Positions 22,560-31,846 of a stretch of DNA of 64,000 nt are shown one piece after another. The notes below the pieces were generated by a model that ran no database searches, was not told the origin of the DNA, and was given only the letters and a program-made list of their open reading frames with translations. The translations under genes and the position numbers were made by a program. Origin of the DNA: Micromonospora sp. WMMD1155 (lineage in GTDB: Bacteria > Actinomycetota > Actinomycetes > Mycobacteriales > Micromonosporaceae). Within the stretch, counting starts at the first letter, position 1. Each line of letters begins with the position of its first letter. Location: contig NZ_CP120742.1 in NCBI RefSeq assembly GCF_029581275.1, positions 2,392,501 through 2,456,500 on the forward strand, read 5' to 3'.

Positions 22560-24959
22560 TCAGCCGGCCGAGCGACGGGTGGGGCGGCGGCCGGGCGGGG
22601 ACTGCGGCTCCGGCCCGGGGTCGGGCACCGGTGGCATCGGCCGGATGACCGGCTCGGCGCCGGTGATCCGTACTGGCTCGCCGTGGTGCCACACCTCGAC
22701 CTCGGTGTCGGAGGCGGCGTCGGGCAGTTCGTATCGGGCCTCGGCGGGAGTCAGCGTGACCCGCAGCCGGTGGCCGCGCCAGCGCAGGCTGAACGCCAAC
22801 CGGTCGATCCGACGCGGCAGCCGGGGGTCGAAGGAGAGCACCCCGCGGTCGTCGCGCAGCCCGCCGAAGCCCTGCACGAGCGCCAGCCACGCGCCGGCCA
22901 GCGAGGCCAGGTGCAGCCCGTCGGCGGTCTTGTCACCCAGGTCCGCCAGGTCCTGCAGGACCGACTCGGCGAACAGGTCGTACGCCAGATCCAGGTGCCC
23001 GGCCTCGGCGGCCAGGACGGCCTGTGGCGCGGCCGACAGCGACGAGTCGCGGACTGTCCGGGCCTCGTAGTAGGTCAGGTTGCGGGCCTTCTCGGCGGCG
23101 GTGAACTCGCCCGGGCAGACCTGCATGGCGAGGACGAGGTCGGCCTGCTTCACCACCTGCTTGCGGTACAGCTCCAGGTACGGGAAGTGCAGCAGCAGCG
23201 GGTAGTCGTCCTCGCCGGTGTTCGCGAAGTCCCACTCGGGTTGCTCGGTGAACCCGGCGGCCTGCTGGTGCACCCCGCGCTCGTCGTCGTACGGGATGGC
23301 CATCGCGTCGGCGGCGGCCCGCCACCCGAGCACTTCGTCGCGGTCCACACCGAGCCGTCCGGCCAGGTCGGGGTGGCTCTCGGCGGCGTCCGCCGCGCCC
23401 CGCAGGTTGCGCTTCGCCATGAGGTTGGTGAACACGTTGTCGTCGACGAGCGCGGCGTACTCGTCCGGGCCGGTCACCCCGTGCAGGTGGAAGTCGCCCC
23501 TGTCCGACCAGTGGCCGAAGCCGTGCCAGAGCCGGGCCGTCTCCACCAGCAACTCCAACCCCGCGTCGGCGAGGAACCCCTTGTCGTCGGTGGCCGCCAG
23601 GTAGCGCAGCACCGCGTCGGCGATGTCGGCGTTGACGTGCAGCGCGGCCGTGCCGGCCGGCCAGTAGCCGGAACACTCCCGACCGCCGATGGTGCGCCAC
23701 GGGAAGGTCGCACCGGTCAGCCGCAGCTCGCGGGCTCGCTCCCGGGCCTCCGGCAGGTGGGCGTGCCGCCAGTTCAGCGCCGAGCGGACCACCGCCGGGG
23801 CCAGGTAGGTGAGCACCGGCAGGACGTAGGTCTCGGTGTCCCAGAGGACGTGCCCGTCGTAGCCGTTGCCGGTCAACCCCTTGGCCGAGATCGTCCGGTC
23901 CGAGTCCGGTCGCCCGGCCTGGATCAGGTGGAACATCGCGAACCGGACCGCCTGCTGAAGCTCCGGATCGCCGTCGAGCTGCACGTCGGCGACCTGCCAG
24001 GCCGCGTCCAGGGCGGCCCGCTGGTCGGCGAGGAGTGCGTCGAACCCGTCCGCGCGGGCCGCGTCCGCCTCGGCGGAGACGAGGGCCGCCAGCTCTTCGG
24101 CGGGTACGTCGTCGACAGCCGACCACTCGTACGCGGCGAACTTCGTCAGCCGCAGCCGCTCCCCCGGATGCAGACGACCCGCCACCGTCAGCCGGACCCG
24201 GTCCGGGGCGCCGTCCCCGGTGGTGGTGACCGTGTCCGGCCCGTCCACCAGGTGGCTGACCGCGACGGCCACGCGTTGGTCGCTGCGCTCGGTACGGTGC
24301 ACCAGCACCCCGTCGAGGCCGCCGGCCTCGTACGACTCGGCGGTCAGCGGGTCGGTGGGCACCGAGGCCGCGCGGGGGTCGTCGGAGCGTTCCGGAACCT
24401 TCTCGTTGGCCAGCAGGTCCGAGCAGACCCGCAGCTCGACGGGGGTGCCCAGGGCCTCGACCTCGTACCGGACGGCGGCCACCGGTCGGCGCGGCAGGGA
24501 CACCAGCCTGGTGCTACGGATCCGCACTCCCCGGCCGGAAGGGGAGATCCACTCGGTGTCCCGGCGCAGCACACCGGTGCGCAGGTCGAGCACCCGTTCG
24601 TGGCTGCGCAGCGTCCCGGTCCGGATGTCCAGCGGCTCGTCGTCGACCCAGAGCCGGATCAGCGCGGCGTTCGGTGCGCTGATGACGGTGTCACTGTCCT
24701 GCGGAAACGCGTACCCCTCCTCGGGGTAGCTCAGCTCGCGCCGCTCGTGCAGGCCGTTGACGTAGCTGCCCGGCATCCCGCACGGCGCGCCCTCGTCGAG
24801 GACACCGCGCCACCCGATCCACCCGTTACCCAGAGCGAAGATCGACTCGGTCTCACCGAGCCGGTCCAGGTCCGCCGCCGCACGCCGGATCCTCCACGTC
24901 TCGTCGTCCCCCGTCCCGGCAGCGGGCGGTGGTTGGTCGGTGGCCGAACTGGTGTGCAC
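22560..24959 (-). CDS. glycoside hydrolase family 65 (maltose/trehalose/kojibiose phosphorylase-like)
   Basis: The 799-aa protein follows the GH65 plan: an N-terminal beta-sandwich (about 20-290), a helical linker, an (alpha/alpha)6 barrel (about 350-700) and a C-terminal beta-sheet domain. Family marks include ESIFALGNGWIGWRG near the start, YDGHVLWDTETYVLPVL, FPWRTIGGRECSGYWPAG and HLHGVTGPDEYAALVDDNV. Glu500 in GVTGPDEY is the expected general acid. GH65 enzymes phosphorolyse or hydrolyse alpha-glucosides such as trehalose, maltose or kojibiose in the cytoplasm; specificity cannot be set by eye. No beta-phosphoglucomutase is next to it, which is unusual for a phosphorylase. The Pro-rich tail of about 25 residues is likely disordered. 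Confidence 0.88.
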   Translation of the reverse strand: MHTSSATDQPPPAAGTGDDETWRIRRAAADLDRLGETESIFALGNGWIGWRGVLDEGAPCGMPGSYVNGLHERRELSYPEEGYAFPQDSDTVISAPNAALIRLWVDDEPLDIRTGTLRSHERVLDLRTGVLRRDTEWISPSGRGVRIRSTRLVSLPRRPVAAVRYEVEALGTPVELRVCSDLLANEKVPERSDDPRAASVPTDPLTAESYEAGGLDGVLVHRTERSDQRVAVAVSHLVDGPDTVTTTGDGAPDRVRLTVAGRLHPGERLRLTKFAAYEWSAVDDVPAEELAALVSAEADAARADGFDALLADQRAALDAAWQVADVQLDGDPELQQAVRFAMFHLIQAGRPDSDRTISAKGLTGNGYDGHVLWDTETYVLPVLTYLAPAVVRSALNWRHAHLPEARERARELRLTGATFPWRTIGGRECSGYWPAGTAALHVNADIADAVLRYLAATDDKGFLADAGLELLVETARLWHGFGHWSDRGDFHLHGVTGPDEYAALVDDNVFTNLMAKRNLRGAADAAESHPDLAGRLGVDRDEVLGWRAAADAMAIPYDDERGVHQQAAGFTEQPEWDFANTGEDDYPLLLHFPYLELYRKQVVKQADLVLAMQVCPGEFTAAEKARNLTYYEARTVRDSSLSAAPQAVLAAEAGHLDLAYDLFAESVLQDLADLGDKTADGLHLASLAGAWLALVQGFGGLRDDRGVLSFDPRLPRRIDRLAFSLRWRGHRLRVTLTPAEARYELPDAASDTEVEVWHHGEPVRITGAEPVIRPMPPVPDPGPEPQSPPGRRPTRRSAG

Positions 24960-25129
24960 GAAGCCTCCTGTGGATGCCGACGTCCCTGACCAGCCAAGCA
25001 GAGCCGGCTGTGCGAAACCTGGACGAAGGTCGGGACGGCAGCCTGACCTTCGACAGCGGCGATGCCCTCTGCCGCGTTCCTAGGGTGTCTCCAAGATGAA
25101 CGGGGTATGAACATGAGGTGAGGTGAGGC

Positions 25130-25750
25130 ATGGCCGACATCGGCAGCATCGACGTTCCGGAGATCAGCGCCGAGTGGTACCGCGACGTCGTCGACGCCGC
25201 CGCCGCCAGCCCCGAGCCGGTGCAGTGGTTCGTCGGGCACGCGACCGAGGGGGTGATCCTGCTGCTCGGCGCGCTGCTGGTGATCGCCGCGCTGGGCCGC
25301 CGCTCGGGCGGCCCGCGCGACCGGGCACTCGCGCTGATCTCGCCGCTGCCGGCCCTTCTGGCGTACGTGGGCAGCGAATGGTTCAAGACCGTGGTGGACG
25401 AGGATCGCCCGTGCCGGACGGTCGGCCAGGCGATCATCGCGGGCGCCTGCCCGCCCCCTGGCGACTGGTCCTTCCCCAGCAACCACGCCACGATCGCCGG
25501 TGCCCTGGCGGTCACCACGCTGCTGCTGTCCCGCCGACTCGGCCTGATCGCGCTGCCACTGGCCGCGCTCGGCGCGTTCTCCCGGGTCTTCGTGGGAGTG
25601 CACTACCCGCACGACGTCATCGCGGGCGTGCTGTTCGGCGCTCTGGTCGCCGTGGTGGCGACCCCACTGCTGGCCCGACCCACCGCCGAGTTGCTGCGCC
25701 GCCGCGCCCGCACCCCGATCCCCAAGCTGGCCGGCCGCCCGCACCCCTGA
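25130..25750 (+). CDS. PAP2-family membrane phosphatase
   Basis: This 206-aa protein has about five membrane helices and the three PAP2/lipid phosphatase motifs in order: KTVVDEDRPCR (motif 1), FPSNHA (motif 2 with the catalytic His) and SRVFVGVHYPHDV (motif 3 with the nucleophilic His and partner Asp). It probably dephosphorylates undecaprenyl diphosphate or another lipid phosphate on the outer face of the membrane. The N-terminus carries a short acidic leader before TM1. The gene is divergent from GH65 across a 170-bp gap with no obvious operator and convergent with the prepilin peptidase gene. Confidence 0.88.
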   Translation: MADIGSIDVPEISAEWYRDVVDAAAASPEPVQWFVGHATEGVILLLGALLVIAALGRRSGGPRDRALALISPLPALLAYVGSEWFKTVVDEDRPCRTVGQAIIAGACPPPGDWSFPSNHATIAGALAVTTLLLSRRLGLIALPLAALGAFSRVFVGVHYPHDVIAGVLFGALVAVVATPLLARPTAELLRRRARTPIPKLAGRPHP

Positions 25751-25775
25751 CCCACCACGCGCCCTCGCCAGGCGG

Positions 25776-26720
25776 TCAGAGTGACAGCAGGAGTGCGCCC
25801 GTCGTGCCGAACAGGAGGAACGGGCCGAAGGGCAGGTGCGTGTTCCAGTGCGCCCGACGGGCGGCCAGCAGGCCCAGGCTCAGCAGCGCGGACAGCCCGA
25901 AGGCGAGCAGCAGCCCGAGGGCCAGCACCGGCCAGCCGTACCAGCCGAGCAGGGCTCCCACACCGAGGGCCAGCTTGGCGTCGCCCAGCCCGAAGCCACG
26001 ACGCCCGAGCAGCACCGTGGTGCTGGCGAAGAAGAGCGCCAGGCCGGCACCGGCGACGACCGCACGCAGCCATTGCCCCGGGTCGGCGTCGAGCGCGGCG
26101 ACGCCGAGCAGCAGCCAGGTCCCCGCCGCCGCGGGCAGGGTGAGCCGGTCGGGTAGGCGGTGCACGGCCAGGTCGACGAGGACCGCCGGGATCGTCCAGC
26201 CGAGCCACCAGGCCAGCGCCGACAGCGCCCCACCGGACGAGCCGGCCAGCGCGAGGAGCAGCACCACGGCGGCGAGCACCGCCGCCTCGACCGCGCCGGG
26301 GGGCGGGCCGACCCGGGCCCGGCAGCGACCGCACCGGGCGGTCGGCCCGAGCGCCGGCCAGGGCCGGGTCAGGCCGATCGGCGCGCCGCAGGCATCGCAG
26401 CCGGTCCGGCTGGGCATGCCCGGGGGTACGGCGTAGCGCAGCGCGGCCAGCCGCATCAGCGGGCCGATCGCGAGGATCGCGAGCACCGTCGACAGCCGGG
26501 TGCGCGCCACCGCCGACGCGTTTTCCGTCGTGCGGGCCAGCGGCTCGGCATCGCCGGTGCGCTGCTCGGCGACCCGCCGGTGCTGATGTTCGACGAGCCG
26601 GTCGCCGCCCGCTGCCGGGCGAGCGGGTTGCGTCACGCCGCCGATCGGTGGGGTTGCCGGGCTCCGATCGAGTGGGTTCTCCGGACCCGGGACGGCTGCC
26701 GAAGGGCCGGTCAGCGCCAT
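25776..26720 (-). CDS. A24-type prepilin peptidase
   Basis: The 314-aa membrane protein is an aspartic prepilin peptidase that cleaves the leader of type IV/Flp pilins. The two catalytic Asp are seen in AVLVDLAVHRLPDRL and in GLGDAKLALGVGALLG (the GxGD motif). Unlike minimal TadV enzymes it also has a zinc-type insert, CDACGAPIGL and CGRCRARVG, as in PilD. The first 80 residues are polar and could be non-native; the start at 26720 is the first ATG after sequence without coding character. It is the natural partner of the Tad locus that starts 590 bp away on the other strand. Confidence 0.82.
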   Translation of the reverse strand: MALTGPSAAVPGPENPLDRSPATPPIGGVTQPARPAAGGDRLVEHQHRRVAEQRTGDAEPLARTTENASAVARTRLSTVLAILAIGPLMRLAALRYAVPPGMPSRTGCDACGAPIGLTRPWPALGPTARCGRCRARVGPPPGAVEAAVLAAVVLLLALAGSSGGALSALAWWLGWTIPAVLVDLAVHRLPDRLTLPAAAGTWLLLGVAALDADPGQWLRAVVAGAGLALFFASTTVLLGRRGFGLGDAKLALGVGALLGWYGWPVLALGLLLAFGLSALLSLGLLAARRAHWNTHLPFGPFLLFGTTGALLLSL

Positions 26721-27310
26721 GATGCCTCCGATACGACAGGGCGTCGCCTCATGAACGTGAACACGGATCGTGACCGAACGATCGCCATGGTGTGGCGGAT
26801 GGCGCAGAAAGCGACAGTGCCGCCCCGTCGCCGGAGACACCTCTGACCTGACCTGGGCCGGACCTCTCGTCGACCGAGGCAGCGCCCTCGACCACCCGGC
26901 AACACCGGTGGGATGCCGGGATGAGGCCGCGTTGTCCCACTCCTGGGGACGGCGACGAAGCATCGGCGCCCCCACCACCTCCGACGTCGAGCGCGCCCCC
27001 ACGAGCCCTCGCCCGGTAATTGCTCGGGGCGCAGCGCGGACACCCGTCACCACCACCTGTCATCACGCAGAGTGTTCACTTGAATTGCCTCTGTTGCATC
27101 GGTGCGCGTCAGCCTATGCTCGCCCCTTGGGTGTGACGCAAGCCTCACCTAGACAACCGGAAGACATAGGACCTTGCATTTGTAGAAGATCCGTAACGGT
27201 GAATGCAGAAGCGCAATGAAGGGCTCCGGATGTGCTGATCCGGGCGCGCTTCCGCATGCCCGGCGGCGGTGAACCACCACCGCTCCGGGCGACCACGAGG
27301 AGGCTCGACG
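26721..27310. promoter_or_regulatory. gene-free leader/promoter region of the Tad locus
   Basis: No frame with good coding bias was found over 590 bp. Bases 27061-27230 are clearly less GC-rich than the rest of the region (GTTCACTTGAATTGCC, GGACCTTGCATTTGTAG). TTGAAT (27080-27085) and TTGCAT (27174-27179) are possible -35 elements for the lipoprotein gene. GACGCAAGCCT (27135-27145) recalls part of a GEMM riboswitch but the rest does not fit. This probably holds the promoters of the prepilin peptidase and the Tad operon. Confidence 0.4.
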
Positions 27311-27877
27311 GTGCGCGGACGGCAGCTCAGACGAGCGGCAATCTGCCTGCTGGCGGTCGTGGCGGCGACGTCACTCGCCGCCTGCGCCAGCGGACGGGAG
27401 TCGGTCGGACGACCGACGGCAGCCCGTGAGGACGGACGACAGACCGATCCCGAGATCGAACGGCGAGTCGCCGAAAAGGCGGCACTCGACGCGTACTCCG
27501 GTTATCTCGCGGCCTCGCGCACGGCGAGCGGGCGCAGCGATCCACGCGCGCCGGAACTCACCCGGTATCTCGCTGATCCACTTCTCACCCGCGTCCAATT
27601 GTCCATTCGCGACGCTAAGGAGCACGGCGCTGTGCGTACCGGGACGGTGAAGTCGGACCCGACCGTGATCGCGGTCAGCCTGGACGCGAAGCCGGCCACC
27701 GTGGAGATCCAGGACTGCCTGGACACGACCGGCTACCGGCTGGTCTACGCCAAGGACAAACGAGTGGTCCCGGGCAGCGGGGGCGGTAAGCACTTCTCCA
27801 CCGCCACCGCGACCCGGTTTCCCGACGGGCGCTGGCTGATCAACTCCGGCACCACACACCGGGACCAGCCGTGCTGA
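27311..27877 (+). CDS. lipoprotein, first gene of Tad locus
   Basis: The 188-aa product begins with a basic/hydrophobic signal ending in SLAAC, a typical lipobox. The mature part is mixed alpha/beta: EIERRVAEKAALDAYSGYLAA, then a beta-rich region TVEIQDCLDTTGYRLVYAKD and GRWLINSGT, resembling small NTF2/SCP-like secreted lipoproteins found in many actinobacteria. It has no catalytic motif. The frame overlaps the next gene by 7 bp (GTGCTGA), so the two are translationally coupled. A structural role at the base of the pilus is a guess from position. GTG at 27311 was chosen because it places the signal peptide at the N-terminus; GTG at 27269 is possible. Confidence 0.75.
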   Translation: MRGRQLRRAAICLLAVVAATSLAACASGRESVGRPTAAREDGRQTDPEIERRVAEKAALDAYSGYLAASRTASGRSDPRAPELTRYLADPLLTRVQLSIRDAKEHGAVRTGTVKSDPTVIAVSLDAKPATVEIQDCLDTTGYRLVYAKDKRVVPGSGGGKHFSTATATRFPDGRWLINSGTTHRDQPC

Positions 27878-28809
27878 CGGGGAGCGGGCGCGCCGGTGCA
27901 CCCTGGCGGGTCCTGGCCGGGGTCAGCCTCGCCCTCCTGCTGGTGGTCGGCACGAGCGTCCCGGCCGTCGCCGCCGGACGCGCCGACCCGGGGGCCAACT
28001 GCCCGCCGGACCAGCCGGACTGCAACGTCTGGGACGACGAACCCGGCAACCCGGGTGACCCGGGCGGCGGCGGTGACGACGGCGGCGGAGACGACGGCGG
28101 TGGCGGCGGTGGCGGCGTCTGCCGGTGGGACGGGCGGACCATCCCCTGCTACGACGAGTTCAAGGGGTGGTTCAACAGCGGTGACGGCTGCTACTACAAG
28201 TTGTCAGTGCCGCAGCCCGAGGCACCCGACGGCCAGCAGTGGTACGTGCAGACCTGCAACGGCGGCGCGGACGTGGGCAACCAGACCGAGGTGTTGCTGG
28301 ACGAGCCACCGGCCGGCTTCGGTGCGCCACCCAACCCGGAGGAGTTGGCCCGTCGCGCCCTGGCCTCGATCAAGCTGCTGCCGGCGCCCCTGAAGGTCGC
28401 ACCCCGCAAGGGCATCGGCCCCGGCCTGGTCGGCCTGCCGGTGTGGTTGTGGGCGAACCCGGGCGAGGACTACTTCGGCCCGCTGACCGCCAGCGCCACC
28501 GACCGGGACGTGACCGTCGAGATCACCGCGGTGGTCAGCCGGATCGTCTGGGACATGGGCAACGGCGAGCAGATCACCTGCGAATCGGCCGGAACCCCGT
28601 ACGACTCGAAGAGCGACCTCGCCGGCCGCCCGTCCCCGGACTGCGGCGACCCCGACGGCTACCCGAAGGCCGACGAGTACACGATCAGCGCCACCACGCA
28701 CTGGACGGTGACCTGGAACGGCGGCGGTCAGAGCGGGGAGATCCTGGTGACCCGCCGCAGCGGCAACGTGCAGATCCTGATCAACGAACTCCAGGTGGTG
28801 ACCCGGTGA
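27871..28809 (+). CDS. secreted Tad-locus protein with Gly/Asp-rich linker
   Basis: I do not recognise a domain family. The 312-aa product has a Sec signal (ALLLVVGTSVPAVAAG), then a short Cys-containing segment (NCPPDQPDCNVW), a 35-residue Gly/Asp linker, and an extracellular domain beginning CRWDGRTIPCYDEF. The last third is beta-rich, with AVVSRIVWDMGNGEQITCESAGTP and GYPKADEYTISATTHWTVTW, reminiscent of Ig-like or PKD folds. Paired Cys suggest disulfides. It is overlapped by the lipoprotein gene and followed by the CpaB-like gene after 40 bp, so it probably belongs to the pilus machinery as a surface or assembly factor. Confidence 0.7.
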   Translation: MLTGSGRAGAPWRVLAGVSLALLLVVGTSVPAVAAGRADPGANCPPDQPDCNVWDDEPGNPGDPGGGGDDGGGDDGGGGGGGVCRWDGRTIPCYDEFKGWFNSGDGCYYKLSVPQPEAPDGQQWYVQTCNGGADVGNQTEVLLDEPPAGFGAPPNPEELARRALASIKLLPAPLKVAPRKGIGPGLVGLPVWLWANPGEDYFGPLTASATDRDVTVEITAVVSRIVWDMGNGEQITCESAGTPYDSKSDLAGRPSPDCGDPDGYPKADEYTISATTHWTVTWNGGGQSGEILVTRRSGNVQILINELQVVTR

Positions 28810-28849
28810 GTGGACCGATCGTGCGATCCCCGCGAACGGAGATGACCCA

Positions 28850-29512
28850 GTGAGCCTCGCGACGCGCAACGGGACCCCACCGGTCGACGCGCCGGTCACC
28901 CCGCCGACCGTGGTCCGGCAGCGGCGGGTCCGCCCCGGCCTGCTCGGTCTCGCCGTACTCCTGATCGCCCTGGGTGGGCTCGGCGCGGCCTTCGCGGTCA
29001 CCTCGGTCCGGGCCACCGGCAGCTACCTGGCGGTCGCCCGACCGGTGGAGGTGGGACGCGAGATCACCGCCGCCGACCTGGTCAGTGTGCAGGTCGCCGG
29101 CGGTCAGGGGCTGCGCCCGGTGCCGGCCGGGCGGCTCGACGAGGTGGTCGGCAAACGCGCCGCGGTGGCGCTGCTCCCGGGCACCCTGCTCACGCTGGGG
29201 CAGGTCACCGACGACCCGTTGCTCGGCCCCGGTCAACAGCAGATCGCGCTGGGCCTGAAGACCGCCCAGGTGCCGGCCCGCAAGCTGCACCCCGGCGACA
29301 AGGTCCTGCTGGTCAGCACCCCGGACCGCAGCAGCACCGGGGACACGGCCGCCGCCGCGGGCACGAGGTTCTCGGCCACCGTGATCGACATGGTCAGTCC
29401 GGCCAACGACGACAAGGTCCTGTACCTGGCGTTGGTCACCCGCGACGTGCCGGCGGTGGTGGCGCTCGCCGCACAGGACCGGCTCGCCGTCGTGCTGACC
29501 GAGACGGCCTGA
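28850..29512 (+). CDS. cpaB: SAF-domain protein, CpaB/RcpC-like
   Basis: The 220-aa membrane-anchored protein has one N-terminal helix (LLGLAVLLIALGGLGAAFAV) and an SAF domain (about residues 60-130; ARPVEVGREITAADLVSVQV, ELPG-like LLPGTLLTLGQVT). CpaB/RcpC proteins assist Flp pilus assembly at the cell surface and may bind peptidoglycan or a polysaccharide. In Gram-positive actinobacteria there is no secretin, so the role differs from that in proteobacteria. The start GTG follows GGAGATGACCC. It lies 2 bp before tadZ, so it sits in the same unit. Confidence 0.82.
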   Translation: MSLATRNGTPPVDAPVTPPTVVRQRRVRPGLLGLAVLLIALGGLGAAFAVTSVRATGSYLAVARPVEVGREITAADLVSVQVAGGQGLRPVPAGRLDEVVGKRAAVALLPGTLLTLGQVTDDPLLGPGQQQIALGLKTAQVPARKLHPGDKVLLVSTPDRSSTGDTAAAAGTRFSATVIDMVSPANDDKVLYLALVTRDVPAVVALAAQDRLAVVLTETA

Positions 29513-29514
29513 GC

Positions 29515-30315
29515 ATGGCGATCATCGCGCTGGTGTCCGCGAAGGGCTCACCCGGCGTCACGACCTCGGCGCTCGCCTGCGCGCTGACCTGGCACCGACG
29601 GCTGGTCCTCGCCGAGTGCGACCCGGCCGGCGGCTCGATCCTCGCCGGCTACCTCGGCGGGCAACTGGACGGCCCGCGCGGCCTCGGCGAGTTGGCCGTC
29701 GGGGAGCTGCGCGACGGCAACCTGGAGACGGCGTTCTGGTCACAGCTCGTCGACCTGGACGCACCCCGTCGGGAACGGCTGCTGCTCCCCGGGCTCGTCG
29801 ACCCCGCCCAGGGCGGCAGTGTCACCCCGCTCTGGCAACGCTTCGCCGACTACTTCGACGCCCTGGACCGTGGCACTCCCGGGTACGACGTCCTGGTCGA
29901 CTGTGGCCGGCTGCACGTCACCGGGCCGCCGTGGCCGGTGCTGCGAGCCGCCGCGGTGGTGCTGCTGGTGACCCGGGCGAACCTGCCCGACCTCTCCGGC
30001 ACCCGTGCGGTGGTCACCGCGATCGAACGGGACTTCGCCGAGCACCGGGTACCACCGGGCACCCTGCGGCTGCTGCTCGTCGGCACCGGGCACGGACGCG
30101 CCGAGATCAGCCGCGCCCTGAAACTGCCGGTGATCGCACGGCTGCCGCACGATCCGCGTACCGCCGGGGTGTTGGCCCTGGGCGGAACCGTGCGGGCCGG
30201 ACGGCCGCTGATGCGCGCGGCGGGCGCGCTGGAGGTGCCGATCGGCGCGCTGCTGGAACGGCGGCGGGCCCGGTTGGCGTGGCCCGTGCAGCAGGGGGTG
30301 CCGGATGCGGTTTGA
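29515..30315 (+). CDS. tadZ: TadZ/CpaE-like MinD-family ATPase
   Basis: The 266-aa protein resembles MinD/ParA ATPases that position the Tad secretion machine at the membrane. The N-terminal MAIIALVSAKGSPGVTTSAL holds a deviant Walker A (KGSPGVTTS), where the second Thr/Ser positions coordinate Mg. Walker A' is ECDPAGGSILAGYL, and a Walker B-like VLVDCGRL follows. There is no receiver domain, which is usual for actinobacterial TadZ. The 3' end overlaps tadA by 11 bp, so the two are coupled. It is probably cytoplasmic or membrane-associated. Confidence 0.82.
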   Translation: MAIIALVSAKGSPGVTTSALACALTWHRRLVLAECDPAGGSILAGYLGGQLDGPRGLGELAVGELRDGNLETAFWSQLVDLDAPRRERLLLPGLVDPAQGGSVTPLWQRFADYFDALDRGTPGYDVLVDCGRLHVTGPPWPVLRAAAVVLLVTRANLPDLSGTRAVVTAIERDFAEHRVPPGTLRLLLVGTGHGRAEISRALKLPVIARLPHDPRTAGVLALGGTVRAGRPLMRAAGALEVPIGALLERRRARLAWPVQQGVPDAV

Positions 30316-31846
30316 GCCGGTCTCCGCCGACCCGCGGCAACAGCCACCGGGCGTCACCTCCACCGCACCGCCGATGGCCTCCCCGAACGGCCGGCACCAG
30401 CAGCACGGGCCGATGCCGCAGCCGCTACCCACGGCCACCGCGACACCGGAGCCGACCCCTCGGCCCCGGATCGACTTCCAGGTGGTCCGCGAGCTGCGTC
30501 GGGAACTCACCGAGCGGCTCACCCTGTGGCAGCGCGGCCGGGAGTTCAGCGCCGACGAGGAGGACACCGAGCGGGCCCGACTCGCCGTCGCCGTCGTCGC
30601 CGCGTACGCGGACTCCGTCCGCCGGGCCGGCACGCCGATGGCCGCCGGTGAGGAACGACTGCTCCTCGACCAGGTGACAGCCGAACTCGTCGGGCTCGGC
30701 CGGCTGCAGACGCTGCTGGTCGACGACACCATCGAGGAGGTGCACATCCTCGGTTGCGACCAGGTCCGCATCACCAGGCACGGCGGCGGGGTCGAGTGGG
30801 CCGAGCCGATCGCCGACAGCGACGCCGAGCTGGTGGAGATCCTCCAGGCGGCGGCCCGTCGGGCGGGTGCGACCGAGCGGTCCCTGTCCACCGTGAAGCC
30901 CACCCTCGACCTGCAACTGCCCGACGGCAGCCGGTTGGCCGCGGTGTTCCTGGTCAGCCACCGCCCGTACGCGGTGATCCGCAAGCACAACACCCTGGAC
31001 GTCAGCCTGGACGACGTGGCGGGCGCCCGGGGCGACCTAGACGAGATGATCGACCCGCTGTTGCGCGACTTCCTCCGCGCGGCGATGCGCGCCGGTCTGA
31101 ACATCATGGTCGCCGGGCTGGCCGGCGCCGGTAAGACCACGATCATCCGCGCGCTGATGAACGAGATCCCGCCGGACGAGCCGTACGTGCTGCTGGAGGA
31201 GAGCCGCGAGCTGTTACCCGCCCGACGGCGGGAGCGACACCGGGCGGTGATGAGCTTCGAGGCCCGGGAAGGGCACGGCGAACGCGGCTTCGACGGCCGC
31301 CCGGCCGGCGAGGTGACCATCGCCGACCTGATCCCGCTCTCCCTGCGGATGGGGGTGCTGCGGATCATCGTGGGCGAGGTGCGGTCCCGGGAGATCGTGC
31401 CGATGCTCCAGGCGATGACCACGAGCCGGGGCTCGATGTGCACCATCCACGCCCGCACCGCTGCCGGTGTGGGCGAACGGATCGTCGAGCTGGCACTGGC
31501 CCACGGTCGGGAGATGACAGTCGACCAGGCCCGCCGGATGGCCGGCAACGCCCTGGACCTGATCGTCTACGTCACCGTCGAGGACGAGACCGCGATCGGC
31601 GGGCGCAAACACCGGTTCGTGTCCCATGTGGAGGAGGTGATCGGGGCCGGCGAGGCCGGTCGGATCACCACCACCAGTGTCTTCGGGCCCGGCCCGGACG
31701 GTCGTGCGGTCCCCCGGCACCTGCCGGAGCGGGTCCGTGAACAGTTGCTGCGGGTGGGGTACGACGTGCGGCTGCTCACCAGGTGGATCGAGGCCGGTGC
31801 GGGCGCGTGGCGGCGACCCCGGCAGACCCGACTGGCCCGGCGGTGA
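30305..31846 (+). CDS. tadA: TadA/CpaF secretion ATPase
   Basis: The 513-aa hexameric ATPase powers Tad pilus extension and, in some systems, retraction. The catalytic domain contains Walker A GAGKTTIIRAL (Lys277), an Asp box EESREL, a Walker B-like LRIIVGEVRSREI and the His box SMCTIHARTA. The N-terminal 130 residues are a Pro-rich linker followed by a helical N2 domain (LGRLQTLLVDDTIEEVHI, the usual GxLGxLL...EI-type start). It overlaps tadZ upstream and tadB downstream (GTGA), placing it in the core of the operon. Its partners are TadB and TadC. Confidence 0.93.
   Translation: MRFEPVSADPRQQPPGVTSTAPPMASPNGRHQQHGPMPQPLPTATATPEPTPRPRIDFQVVRELRRELTERLTLWQRGREFSADEEDTERARLAVAVVAAYADSVRRAGTPMAAGEERLLLDQVTAELVGLGRLQTLLVDDTIEEVHILGCDQVRITRHGGGVEWAEPIADSDAELVEILQAAARRAGATERSLSTVKPTLDLQLPDGSRLAAVFLVSHRPYAVIRKHNTLDVSLDDVAGARGDLDEMIDPLLRDFLRAAMRAGLNIMVAGLAGAGKTTIIRALMNEIPPDEPYVLLEESRELLPARRRERHRAVMSFEAREGHGERGFDGRPAGEVTIADLIPLSLRMGVLRIIVGEVRSREIVPMLQAMTTSRGSMCTIHARTAAGVGERIVELALAHGREMTVDQARRMAGNALDLIVYVTVEDETAIGGRKHRFVSHVEEVIGAGEAGRITTTSVFGPGPDGRAVPRHLPERVREQLLRVGYDVRLLTRWIEAGAGAWRRPRQTRLARR

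Noticed and set aside
22683..24989. Very long open frame antisense to the GH65 gene
   Set aside because: It is Arg/Gly/Pro-rich without any domain; in DNA this GC-rich the complementary frame of a real gene lacks stops. The GH65 frame has clear motifs.
26721..27056. Longer prepilin peptidase start at 27056
   Set aside because: The additional 112 residues are Arg/Pro-rich and unlike a membrane protein or any A24 domain.
27121..27180. Possible GEMM (c-di-GMP) riboswitch, from GACGCAAGCCT
   Set aside because: Only one short string fits; the paired stems and the tetraloop/receptor were not found. A covariance-model search would settle it.
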